5,844 nucleotides of DNA from Chthoniobacter flavus (GTDB taxonomy: Bacteria; Verrucomicrobiota; Verrucomicrobiia; Chthoniobacterales; DYNR01): assembly GCA_020720945.1 (NCBI GenBank), contig DYNR01000151.1, forward strand, positions 1 to 5,844, written 5' to 3'. Shown here piece after piece: positions 1 through 5,835 of this stretch (its first letter is position 1; each line of letters opens with the position of its first letter). The notes under the pieces were generated by a model. The model searched no databases. It was given only the letters and a program-made list of their open reading frames with translations, and was not told the DNA's origin. A program made the translations under genes and the position numbers.

Positions 1-20
1 ATTGGCGGGTCTTCTTCTTG

Positions 21-49
21 TGGACACTTCGTGCAAGCGGTGCTAGAAT
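21..49 (+). promoter_or_regulatory. Sigma70-like promoter for the VOC gene
   Basis: A -35-like TGGACA (21-26) is followed, after exactly 17 bp, by a -10-like TAGAAT (44-49). Each differs from consensus at one position. A TG two bases before the -10 (TGC at 41-43) gives an extended -10. Transcription would be expected to start near 55-58, right at the ATG at 59, leaving almost no 5' leader. This is a consensus match read by eye; a start site has not been measured. Confidence 0.6.
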
Positions 50-58
50 TCCATCTGT

Positions 59-439
59 ATGGTTAAAAAACTTTTGCACACCCGTTACCGTGTTTCCGAC
101 CTAGAAAAAACCGTTGCATTTTACCGTGATGTTTTGGGTTTGGAGGAAACCAAACGGATCACCAGCGGGCGCGGTTCCCAGCTTGTTTTCTTCAAAGCAC
201 CCGGCAGCGAAGAGCAGATCGAAATTTGCAAATACGATGCCAGCGGCCCGGTTCAAGTCGGGCCCGACCTCACCCATCTTGCGTTTGAAGTCGATAGCAT
301 TGAGGCGTTTGCGAAGCATTCCGAAGCTCTTGGATACCCGCTTTCCGACGGTCCGCACACCTCGCCTTCCGGGTCGGTCATCGCTTTTGTCGATGCGCCC
401 GAAGGCTACGAAATCGAACTCATCCAGCCCGCCAAATAA
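59..439 (+). CDS. VOC-family protein, glyoxalase I-like (lactoylglutathione lyase)
   Basis: This 126-residue protein of the vicinal-oxygen-chelate fold is close in length to bacterial nickel-type glyoxalase I (about 135 residues). Two beta-alpha-beta-beta-beta modules are recognisable. All four expected metal ligands seem present: His7 (LLHTRYRV), Glu55 (QIEIC), His73 (THLAFEV) and Glu120 (YEIELIQ). The family converts the hemithioacetal of methylglyoxal and glutathione, or another thiol, into S-lactoyl-thiol in the cytoplasm. The metal set supports an enzyme, but other VOC members (epimerases, dioxygenases, resistance proteins) share the fold, so the substrate is inferred. No ribosome-binding site precedes the ATG, and a promoter lies directly upstream, so the mRNA may be leaderless. 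The toxin gene follows after 33 bp in the same direction and the same reading frame. Confidence 0.85.
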   Translation: MVKKLLHTRYRVSDLEKTVAFYRDVLGLEETKRITSGRGSQLVFFKAPGSEEQIEICKYDASGPVQVGPDLTHLAFEVDSIEAFAKHSEALGYPLSDGPHTSPSGSVIAFVDAPEGYEIELIQPAK

Positions 440-472
440 AGAAGTTTTTCCTGTTCGAGTGCCGCCGTTTGC

Positions 473-751
473 ATGGATTTTGACTGGCAAATTCCGGGCG
501 AGGATTTTTTTGGGATCCCGCACAAAGAAATCGAAGAAGCGTTTGAAGATCCTTTTTCTGTGCGGATGTTGCCCGATGAAAGCAACACCGGAGCGACCCG
601 TTACTATTTGCTCGGACGATCCATCGGAGGGCGATACCTGTTTTGCGTTTTTTGGACGGACGGGAAAAATTACAGGATCGTGGCAGCCCGGAACATGACG
701 CAGGACGAGCAGGTTTTTTATGACAGAAAAAATGCGGAGTCCCTATCCTGA
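473..751 (+). CDS. BrnT-like type II toxin (predicted RNase)
   Basis: This 92-residue protein resembles the BrnT (DUF497) toxin family, small RelE-like ribonucleases that act on mRNA in the cytoplasm and are held inactive by a partner antitoxin. The C-terminal half fits well: RYYLLGRS (43-50), GRYLFCVFW (53-61) and the family-like stretch RIVAARNMTQDEQVFY (68-83). The N-terminal half is divergent. It opens with the usual F-x-W start (MDFDW), but the Asn-x-x-Lys-His-Gly segment typical of BrnT is absent and replaced by GEDFFGIPHKEIEEAF (9-24). This could be a subfamily or a weakened toxin. The ATG at 473 is the first start in this frame after the preceding stop codon, and no Shine-Dalgarno is visible. 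The gene overlaps the antitoxin gene by 32 nt, and toxin-first order is usual for brnTA. Confidence 0.75.
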   Translation: MDFDWQIPGEDFFGIPHKEIEEAFEDPFSVRMLPDESNTGATRYYLLGRSIGGRYLFCVFWTDGKNYRIVAARNMTQDEQVFYDRKNAESLS

Positions 752-1043
752 CCCTCCCGTGAGTGCCCCGAATTCTTCTTTGCGCGTGTTGAAAAAATGG
801 TCGGAAGTCCCCTCGTTTTGCGATGAAGCGGAGGAAGCCGATTTTTGGATGCAGGCCAGTCTCGACCAGCGTTTGATGAACGCTTCCATTTTGAAGACCG
901 ACACGAGGGAATCGACCACGATCACTTTGCGTTTCGATCCCCGGATGCTTGCCCGCATCAAGCGCATCGCCCGTTCCCGTTACCTCAACTACCAGAGCAT
1001 GATCAAACAATGGTTGAGCGAGCGGATGGAAAAAGAGCTTTGA
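720..1043 (+). CDS. CopG/BrnA-type ribbon-helix-helix antitoxin
   Basis: This 107-residue protein is the likely antitoxin for the BrnT-like toxin. The C-terminal third is a ribbon-helix-helix DNA-binding domain: strand TTITLRF (66-72), helix RMLARIKRIARSRY (75-88), then helix YQSMIKQWLSERMEKEL (91-107). The YQSMIKQWL signature is characteristic of CopG-type antitoxins. The middle segment holds an acidic EEADFW motif (38-43), also seen in these antitoxins and probably part of the toxin-binding region. Such proteins neutralise the toxin by direct binding and usually repress their own operon. The ATG at 720 lies inside the toxin gene in another frame, preceded by AGG (711-713) at 6 nt spacing. 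In-frame alternatives are ATG at 732 and GTG at 759. The stop is followed 10 nt later by the recF start, suggesting cotranscription. Confidence 0.8.
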   Translation: MTEKMRSPYPDPPVSAPNSSLRVLKKWSEVPSFCDEAEEADFWMQASLDQRLMNASILKTDTRESTTITLRFDPRMLARIKRIARSRYLNYQSMIKQWLSERMEKEL

Positions 1044-1053
1044 CCCTTTCGCC

Positions 1054-2106
1054 GTGCTGACCTCTCTCCGCGTCTGCGACTTCCGCTGTTTTCCGGCGTT
1101 GTCCCTCCGCTTTTCTCCCGAGGCAAATTACTTCTTGGGGCCCAATGCGATAGGGAAAACCTCTTTGCTCGAAGCGGTTTGCACGCTTTTGCGTCTCCAG
1201 TCGCCGCGCGCCGCCTCCTTGCAGCAGTGCGTCCGTTTCTCCCGGCAGGAATTTTCTCTCGAAGGCATCTGCCAAAAATCCAAGCTCCGGTTCCGTTACG
1301 GCACGGCGGGACGGAAACTTTTTCTCGATGATGTCCCGCAACCAAAAACCGGCGATTATTTGTCCCAAGCCCGCATCACTTGGTTTTCAAACACCGACCT
1401 TGAGCTGGTTCGAGGGGGGTCTTCCTTCCGTCGGCGTTATCTCGATTTCTTGGGTTCCCAGATTTTTCCTTCGTATTTGCGTGCGCTCCGTTCCTACGAT
1501 CGCGCCCTACGCGCCAGAAATTTTTTGCTCAAGGAAGGGCGCGGGCACCGCGAAATCTCCGCTTACACGGTGCCGTTGGTCGAGCACGGCACGATGCTTC
1601 GCACCTGCCGCGCCTCGCTCCTAGAAATGTTGGCACCTCTTCTCGCCGAATCTGCGATGCAAATTTCCGGAGCAGACGAATGCGTCTCGCTGCTTTCCCT
1701 GCCCGGTTACGAAGGAGATTTTTTTGAGGCTTTGGAGCTTTCAAAAAAAGAAGAAACCCGTTTGCGGCACACGACCAAAGGCCCGCACCGCGATGATTTT
1801 TTGCTTTCTCTCAATCACCTCCCCGCCTCCGAATTTGCGTCGGAAGGGCAACAAAGAACCCTCGCCTTGGCACTCAAGATGGCCCAATCGAACCTGATAG
1901 AAAAACAGACGGGAGCACCGCCCGTTTTGCTCCTCGATGATATTTTTGGCGAGTTGGACTCCGGGCGCAGGCAAAGGCTCCTAGAAGCCATCCCAGAGAA
2001 ATCGCAGACTTTCATCACGACGACCTCGCTGGCTTGGCATACCCCGCCATCCTCCGCTTCCGTTTTTTGCCTCGACCGCCACGATTTTGCGGGAGAACCG
2101 CAATAG
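1054..2106 (+). CDS. recF: DNA replication and repair protein RecF
   Basis: This 350-residue SMC/ABC-type ATPase is close in length to known RecF proteins (about 357-370). RecF acts with RecO and RecR at single-strand gaps to help load RecA. The motifs appear in order. The N-terminal start LRVCDFRCF matches the usual L-x-N/D-F-R opening. Walker A is GPNAIGKTS (29-37). TKGPHRDD (241-248) is a conserved RecF block. The ABC signature is SEGQQR (263-268), Walker B is VLLLDD (291-296) and the D-loop is ELD (300-302). The start is GTG, because no upstream in-frame start is available and the N-terminus aligns with the family. No Shine-Dalgarno sits at proper spacing, so translation is probably coupled to the antitoxin gene ending 10 nt earlier. 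The dnaA, dnaN and gyrB genes that often flank recF are not adjacent in this window. Confidence 0.95.
   Translation: MLTSLRVCDFRCFPALSLRFSPEANYFLGPNAIGKTSLLEAVCTLLRLQSPRAASLQQCVRFSRQEFSLEGICQKSKLRFRYGTAGRKLFLDDVPQPKTGDYLSQARITWFSNTDLELVRGGSSFRRRYLDFLGSQIFPSYLRALRSYDRALRARNFLLKEGRGHREISAYTVPLVEHGTMLRTCRASLLEMLAPLLAESAMQISGADECVSLLSLPGYEGDFFEALELSKKEETRLRHTTKGPHRDDFLLSLNHLPASEFASEGQQRTLALALKMAQSNLIEKQTGAPPVLLLDDIFGELDSGRRQRLLEAIPEKSQTFITTTSLAWHTPPSSASVFCLDRHDFAGEPQ
2087..2103. terminator. Short stem-loop at the convergent recF / PII-like junction
   Basis: TTGCGG (2087-2092) and CCGCAA (2098-2103) form a perfect 6-bp stem around a GAGAA loop, ending at the base before the recF stop codon. It lies between two converging genes whose ends are 20 bp apart, so it could slow or end transcription from both sides. 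No T-tract follows on either strand, so it is not a canonical intrinsic terminator and may be chance. Confidence 0.25.
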
Positions 2107-2126
2107 CGCAGGCGGCAGCGAGGGCT

Positions 2127-2417
2127 TCAGCGGATGATCGTTGTTTCGGAAACCGAGCAAACTCCGCCGCGCAACCGTAGCACAGGACGGATTCGATCAC
2201 TGGCAACATGCGCCACCACATCGTCGCAGATACAAAAAACGCAGGCCGTCCCTGTTGTTCCTGTCACCGCTTCTCGCTGTTGCAAGCCGCGGTCTCCCCA
2301 TCCGACCAATCCAGGGAATACCGTATAACCCCTCGCCCCGCTCTCTTGCAAAATCCGTGTCACGGACTCCACATCGATTTCGTTGACGATAATTTCCAAC
2401 CGTTTAGCTGTTTGCAT
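2127..2417 (-). CDS. PII-like signalling protein with a short T-loop
   Basis: From the ATG at 2417 this is a 96-residue protein of the PII/PII-like ferredoxin-fold family, a little shorter than GlnB/GlnK (112). Visible features are the first strand KRLEIIV (5-11), helix VESVTRILQESG (16-27), and the conserved turn GYTVFPGLVGWGDRG (30-44). A short T-loop region follows, then strand TGTACVFCIC (55-64), helix ahead of RIRPVL (75-80), and the C-terminal GGVCSVSE (84-91). The canonical T-loop tyrosine used for uridylylation is missing, so it is unlikely to be a classic GlnB. PII-like proteins are trimeric nucleotide sensors that control a partner protein, but no transporter, amtB or glnA lies beside it, so the target is unknown. 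An upstream in-frame TTG at 2453 would add 12 residues and has a strong Shine-Dalgarno (GGGAGGG, 6 nt away), whereas the ATG has none. I kept the ATG because the family usually starts close to strand 1. Confidence 0.75.
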   Translation of the reverse strand: MQTAKRLEIIVNEIDVESVTRILQESGARGYTVFPGLVGWGDRGLQQREAVTGTTGTACVFCICDDVVAHVASDRIRPVLRLRGGVCSVSETTIIR

Positions 2418-2450
2418 AGATACTTGAATTTTTTGAAGAAGGCAGAGCGG

Positions 2451-2465
2451 CAAGCCGTCCCTCCC
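2451..2465 (-). promoter_or_regulatory. Strong Shine-Dalgarno before a possible TTG start of the PII-like gene
   Basis: On the minus strand GGGAGGG precedes a TTG codon (2453-2451) by GACGGC, which is ideal ribosome-binding spacing. It is the best Shine-Dalgarno in the window. The TTG is in frame with the PII-like gene and extends it by 12 residues (MPLCLLQKIQVS). The N-terminal extension does not look family-typical, so which start is used remains open. Confidence 0.4.
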
Positions 2466-2469
2466 GACT

Positions 2470-2592
2470 TCATCCCCCTATTAACTCCCCTTCGGTTTTG
2501 GGCGCAAGCAGGTTTTTGCTTTCTTTTTTCTGTCTGTCCCACACGGTGTCCCATGGTTTTCGCCAACGAAGGACTTTTGCTTGGGGAGTCAT
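2470..2592 (-). CDS. Possible small basic protein, 40 residues, unrecognised
   Basis: This ORF lies in the 167-bp gap between the LPS fusion gene and the PII-like gene, in the same direction. It starts 28 bp after the fusion stop and ends 16 bp before the TTG of the PII-like gene. The product would be hydrophilic and basic, with three tryptophans in LRWRKPWDTVWDRQKK (8-23), and no membrane segment. I do not recognise it. Against it: no Shine-Dalgarno at proper spacing, third-position GC near one half, and TTA and ATA codons close to its end. The frame stays open upstream into the fusion gene, so the ORF could be chance. Confidence 0.3.
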   Translation of the reverse strand: MTPQAKVLRWRKPWDTVWDRQKKESKNLLAPKTEGELIGG

Positions 2593-2620
2593 CCGCCGTG
2601 TGGCAGCAAGAGGGGCAAGG

Positions 2621-4507
2621 CTATTGTCGGGCAAGAATTTCGTAGATTCCTCGGGTCGCATGCTCCGGTTTGACTTCGGTCATACAGCGGAAGTCCAGCG
2701 GGCATTCCCTCCGAAAACAAGGGCTGCACTCGACTTGTTTGCGCAAAATCACATGGCCGCTTCCGATGGGGCCCGTCAGCAGCGGTTCGGTCGAACCAAA
2801 AATTGCGACGACTGGAATTCCGAGCATCGCGGCAAGGTGCATTGTCCCCGTGTCGTTTGTCAGCAAAAAGCGCAGTTGGCTGAGTTCTTGCATCAGTTCC
2901 GCCATCGTTGTTTTTCCAGTCAAGTCCACCGCGTCCCCGGAAAAGCCGCGTAGCAGGTCGGCAGCGATCGCGCTATCTTTTTTCGTTCCAAAAACCCTCC
3001 ATTGGCAAGGGGTAGCCGAGGAGACGGCATCCATGACGGCGCGGTAATTTTCTGCAGGCCAACGCTTTGCGGAGCCGTATTCCGCGCTGGGGCAGATGCC
3101 GAAGCGCATTTCCGCGATTTTTTCCCGTCCTTGGGCGAGGGGTTCGGAGAGTTGCGGTGCGCCCAATCTTTCGACCAACAGCGAGTAATGGCGGCTTTGG
3201 TGTTCCGGGCGCATCAAAGCCATCCTTCCCTTGCGGCCCTTCGGGATTTGATTTAACAGCCACGACCTCCTGTGCCCCGGAAACCCGACCCGCCGCGGGA
3301 TTCCCGCTAAAAAAAGTTCCAGTGCCACGCGCAAGGAATTAGGGAACAGAATGCCCGCGTCAAAATTGCGTTTTTTTAATTCGCGGGCGACCCGAAAAAC
3401 CGAAGCACCTTCGGGGATTGCGATTACTTCGTCCACGGCATCCACCCATTTCCACAAATCCGCAAGCTTTTCGGGGGTCAGAACGGACAAATGCAAATCG
3501 GGGCGCCCCGCCTTGAGCGCCCGCACCGCAGGGACATTCATCACGGCATCCCCCAACCAGTTGCTCCCTCGCACCACGACCCGCAATTTTTGTAGTGTTT
3601 GCGCATCTCCCGGCAAATAGATCCCCCGTTTCGCCCTTCCCAACAAAAACTCCGGCATCGGCAATTTCCAGCGGTTGTGAACCCAAAACCAATCCGCCGG
3701 TGATTCTCGGATTTGTTCTTCTAGGGCGCGGTTGATTCCCGCCGTCAAGGATTCGACCCCGTTTCCGTCGTGGGAGACTTCCTTTCGCACGGAGATGCGC
3801 CAGCGACCGACCCCGTCGGTAAAAATAGCGACTGGGACGACCGCCGCCCCCGTCTTTATCGCCAGCGATGCCGCTAAAGGAGAGGTCGAAGCGAGTTTCC
3901 CGAAAAGCGGTGTCCAGATCCCCGATTCCCCCGCGTGTTGGTCAACCAAAATGCCCAAAACTCCCCCCGATTTCAAAAAGCTCGCCGCGGCGCCCATCTC
4001 CGTTTTTCTGTCGAAAGTCTTGACGCCCAACCGTTGCCGCAAGCGGGTGATTTCCGAGTCGATATAGCGGTTGTGGACTTTTTGAAACACGGTTCCGAAA
4101 GGCATTTCCCTCGCGTAAAAGCAGGCTTGGGCAAACATTTCCCAGTTTCCGATGTGGCTGATGGCGAGAACTACGCCGCGTCCCCGAGCGTAAGCCGCTT
4201 GCAACTCCCCTAAATTTTCCATCGTTGTGTGGGCGCGCACTTCCGCTTCGTCCGCCGCAAAAAAATGCGCGGCACCCATCAAATTCGCGCCCAAAACCTG
4301 AAAATGTTTTCTCCCCAGCGAACGGATTTCCCGGCTTTTTTCAGGAAACGCAATCCGCAAGTTCCTCTCGACTAAATTCCGGTATTTGGGCAAAATGCAC
4401 CATGCGACCAACCCGAAAAAACTGCCCGTCCGCGCACACGCCCACGCGGGGAGTTTTTGGATGACAGCCATCAAAAAAAAGACCAAAGAATAAACCGCCC
4501 GCTCCAT
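2621..4507 (-). CDS. Fusion of LpxL/LpxM-type lipid A acyltransferase and WaaF-type heptosyltransferase II
   Basis: This 628-residue protein joins two LPS enzymes in one open frame. Residues 1-290 are a late lipid A acyltransferase: an N-terminal hydrophobic anchor (about 5-20), RNLRIAFPE (48-56), the catalytic HX4E motif His118 to Glu123 in SHIGNWE, VDQHAG (188-193), PLFGK (200-204) and WFWVHNRWK (273-281). Residues 308-628 are a GT9 glycosyltransferase: VVRGSNWLGDAVM (311-323, with Asp320), KRWPAENY (481-488, Lys481), NDTGTMHLAA (551-560) and a Cys-rich WaaF-like loop with Cys594, 597, 602 and 608. Both halves are near full family length (about 300 and 350), so both may be active, acylating lipid A and adding the second heptose at the inner membrane face. 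The linker (about 283-307) contains no ATG or GTG in frame after Met284, so this is not simply two adjacent genes. The start is the only one in frame after the stop at 4519-4517, although Met13 is an alternative. Confidence 0.92.
   Translation of the reverse strand: MERAVYSLVFFLMAVIQKLPAWACARTGSFFGLVAWCILPKYRNLVERNLRIAFPEKSREIRSLGRKHFQVLGANLMGAAHFFAADEAEVRAHTTMENLGELQAAYARGRGVVLAISHIGNWEMFAQACFYAREMPFGTVFQKVHNRYIDSEITRLRQRLGVKTFDRKTEMGAAASFLKSGGVLGILVDQHAGESGIWTPLFGKLASTSPLAASLAIKTGAAVVPVAIFTDGVGRWRISVRKEVSHDGNGVESLTAGINRALEEQIRESPADWFWVHNRWKLPMPEFLLGRAKRGIYLPGDAQTLQKLRVVVRGSNWLGDAVMNVPAVRALKAGRPDLHLSVLTPEKLADLWKWVDAVDEVIAIPEGASVFRVARELKKRNFDAGILFPNSLRVALELFLAGIPRRVGFPGHRRSWLLNQIPKGRKGRMALMRPEHQSRHYSLLVERLGAPQLSEPLAQGREKIAEMRFGICPSAEYGSAKRWPAENYRAVMDAVSSATPCQWRVFGTKKDSAIAADLLRGFSGDAVDLTGKTTMAELMQELSQLRFLLTNDTGTMHLAAMLGIPVVAIFGSTEPLLTGPIGSGHVILRKQVECSPCFRRECPLDFRCMTEVKPEHATRGIYEILARQ
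4461..4491 (+). promoter_or_regulatory. Weak candidate promoter for purK inside the fusion gene
   Basis: ATGACA (4461-4466, one mismatch to TTGACA) is followed after 19 bp by AAGAAT (4486-4491, four of six matches to TATAAT). Transcription would begin near 4498, giving purK a leader of under 10 nt. The spacer is longer than ideal, so this is only a candidate. It lies in the first codons of the divergent fusion gene. Confidence 0.2.
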
Positions 4508-4508
4508 G
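4505..4508. other. Overlapping divergent start codons (CATG)
   Basis: The minus-strand ATG of the fusion gene (4507-4505) and the plus-strand ATG of purK (4506-4508) share two bases in the palindrome CATG. In-frame stops lie just upstream of each (4491-4493 for purK, 4519-4517 for the fusion gene), and neither has another ATG, GTG or TTG start between its stop and its ATG. The promoter of each gene must therefore sit inside the coding sequence of the other, or the genes are led from further away. Confidence 0.75.
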
Positions 4509-5708
4509 CAATCCGATCAAACCATCTCTTGCCAAAAAAATCCACCAGAAAGTAAAGTTCTTCTTCCCGGTGGGACGATCGGGATTCTGGGCGGCGGGCA
4601 ACTTGGAAAAATGTTGGCCATCGAAGCGAAAAAACTGGGCTATCGGGTCGGGATTCTCGATCCAGAAAAAGGTTGCCCTGCTGCGCAAGTATCTGATTTT
4701 TCAGTTGTTGCCGATTATTCGGACCTTGCTGCCGTGGCGGCGTTGGCGGATGCTTCGGATGTTTTGACTTTCGAGTTCGAGAATGTCCGTTCCGCCCCGT
4801 TGAAAGAAGTGGCGGTGTCTCGCTGTCGCATTTGTCCGGACCCCGAAGTGCTCCACATCGCCCAAAACCGCGAGAGGGAAAAAAATTTCTTGGCCGCAAA
4901 CGGGTTTCCCTGCGCCCCGTTTGCCGTGGTGAGCAGCGCGGAAGAATTGGAAAAAGCGGCGGAGGTTATCGGGTTCCCGTGTGTTTTGAAAACGGCGGAT
5001 TTCGGCTACGATGGCAAGGGGCAATGCCGTTTGGAAAAAGGCTTCGATGCGAGGGAAGTGTGGCATCGGTTTTCTTGTCCGAAAGGTGTATTGGAAGGTT
5101 GGGTTCCGTTTTCCGCGGAACTCTCCGCCGTTTGCGCACGATGGGAATCCGGGGAAACCCGTTGCCTGCCCGTTTCGGAAAATCAGCACCGCCATCACAT
5201 CTTGGACGCTTCGATCGTCCCCGCTTCGATCCCGTCAGAAATCCAAGATCAAGCCCGCAGCATCGCCGCTTCGATTGCCGAAAAACTCCAGGTCGTCGGC
5301 CTCTTGGCCGTAGAATTTTTCTTGCACTGCGACGGCACCCTTTTGGTCAACGAACTCGCTCCGCGCCCGCACAATTCCGGCCATTACTCTTTTGATGCGT
5401 GTATTTGCGGGCAGTTCGAACAACACATCCGCGCCATTTGCGGGTTGCCCCCTGGCTCTACCGAGCTTCTTTCGCCGGTCGTCATGGTCAATTTGCTCGG
5501 CGATCTTTGGCCGGAAGGCGGAACCCCTCCTTGGGAAAAAATCTTGGTGAACCCGGCGCTCAAGCTCCATCTTTATGGAAAATCCAGTCCACGCAACGGC
5601 AGGAAAATGGGGCATTTTTGCACTTTGGCGCCGACGGTTAGCCAGGCGGTTGCAGATGCAAATTTTGCTAGGGAGACCCTCGGGCTTCCCCCGATCCAGC
5701 GCGGGTGA
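4506..5708 (+). CDS. purK: N5-carboxyaminoimidazole ribonucleotide synthase (PurK)
   Basis: This 400-residue ATP-grasp enzyme uses ATP and bicarbonate to convert AIR to N5-CAIR in de novo purine synthesis; PurE acts next. The motifs are in order: an N-terminal nucleotide fold IGILGGGQLGKM (25-36), FEFENV (89-94), the ATP-grasp loop LKTADFGYDGKGQ (161-173), VNELAPRPHNSGHYS (281-295) with QFEQH (303-307), and the C-terminal HLYGK (355-359) and GRKMGH (365-370). It is somewhat longer than the E. coli (355) and Bacillus (about 380) proteins. The excess is the first 17 residues, which look non-conserved. Even so, the ATG at 4506 is the only conventional start, because a stop lies at 4491-4493 and no ATG, GTG or TTG occurs in frame before the nucleotide fold. 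No Shine-Dalgarno is visible. No purE lies next to it within the window. Confidence 0.95.
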   Translation: MQSDQTISCQKNPPESKVLLPGGTIGILGGGQLGKMLAIEAKKLGYRVGILDPEKGCPAAQVSDFSVVADYSDLAAVAALADASDVLTFEFENVRSAPLKEVAVSRCRICPDPEVLHIAQNREREKNFLAANGFPCAPFAVVSSAEELEKAAEVIGFPCVLKTADFGYDGKGQCRLEKGFDAREVWHRFSCPKGVLEGWVPFSAELSAVCARWESGETRCLPVSENQHRHHILDASIVPASIPSEIQDQARSIAASIAEKLQVVGLLAVEFFLHCDGTLLVNELAPRPHNSGHYSFDACICGQFEQHIRAICGLPPGSTELLSPVVMVNLLGDLWPEGGTPPWEKILVNPALKLHLYGKSSPRNGRKMGHFCTLAPTVSQAVADANFARETLGLPPIQRG

Positions 5709-5818
5709 CTCCTTCGCGGATTGCAGAAGGGAAAAGAATCACGGTGGGCAGAGAGGGAAGGGAGAGCCGAATCCTCGCGTAACTTTAAAAACGAAGAGAG
5801 AGGTTAGGGAAGCGGAAA
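5709..5818. other. Intergenic tail after purK, purine-rich, no gene seen
   Basis: The first part (about 5725-5768) is almost all purine on the plus strand. A short stem CCTTC (5711-5715) with GAAGG beyond a 10-nt loop follows the purK stop, but no T-tract comes after it, so it is at best a weak terminator. I see no ORF of useful length and no RNA gene here. Confidence 0.5.
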
Positions 5819-5835
5819 ATGCTGTTATACCGCTT
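5810..5835. repeat. 6-bp inverted repeat with 14-nt spacer, operator-like
   Basis: AAGCGG (5810-5815) and CCGCTT (5830-5835) are perfect inverted copies. On the minus strand the spacer contains TATAAC (near 5829-5824), a good -10-like hexamer whose -35 would fall outside the window. It may be an operator/promoter for a leftward transcript, or chance. Confidence 0.25.

Noticed and set aside
101..1010. Long minus-strand frames (101-523 and 420-1010) opposite the VOC, toxin and antitoxin genes.
   Set aside because: They lie opposite three genes with recognisable family motifs. Their translations show no domain I recognise and are rich in Arg and Ser, as expected of shadow frames.
2536..2552. 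Near-palindrome GTCCCACACGGTGTCCC in the gap after the fusion gene, considered as a terminator or operator.
   Set aside because: Only a short ACAC/GTGT core pairs perfectly and no T-tract follows on either strand.
2360..2566. Minus-strand 68-codon frame overlapping the PII-like gene.
   Set aside because: It runs out of frame through the conserved first strand and helix of the PII-like protein, and its translation has no recognisable features.
3580..3660. Possible separate start for the heptosyltransferase half within the fusion gene.
   Set aside because: No ATG or GTG lies in the linker ahead of the VVRGSNWLGD motif, only TTG codons without a Shine-Dalgarno, and the frame is continuous from the acyltransferase.
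5207..5275. CGCTTCGAT occurring three times (5207, 5222, 5267).
   Set aside because: The spacings are multiples of three and each copy encodes Ala-Ser-Ile in the purK frame. It is codon preference on a repeated tripeptide, not a functional repeat.
4701..5395. Minus-strand frame 4701-5198 and plus-strand frame 4832-5395 inside purK.
   Set aside because: Both overlap the conserved ATP-grasp core of purK and give low-complexity, Arg-rich translations without motifs.
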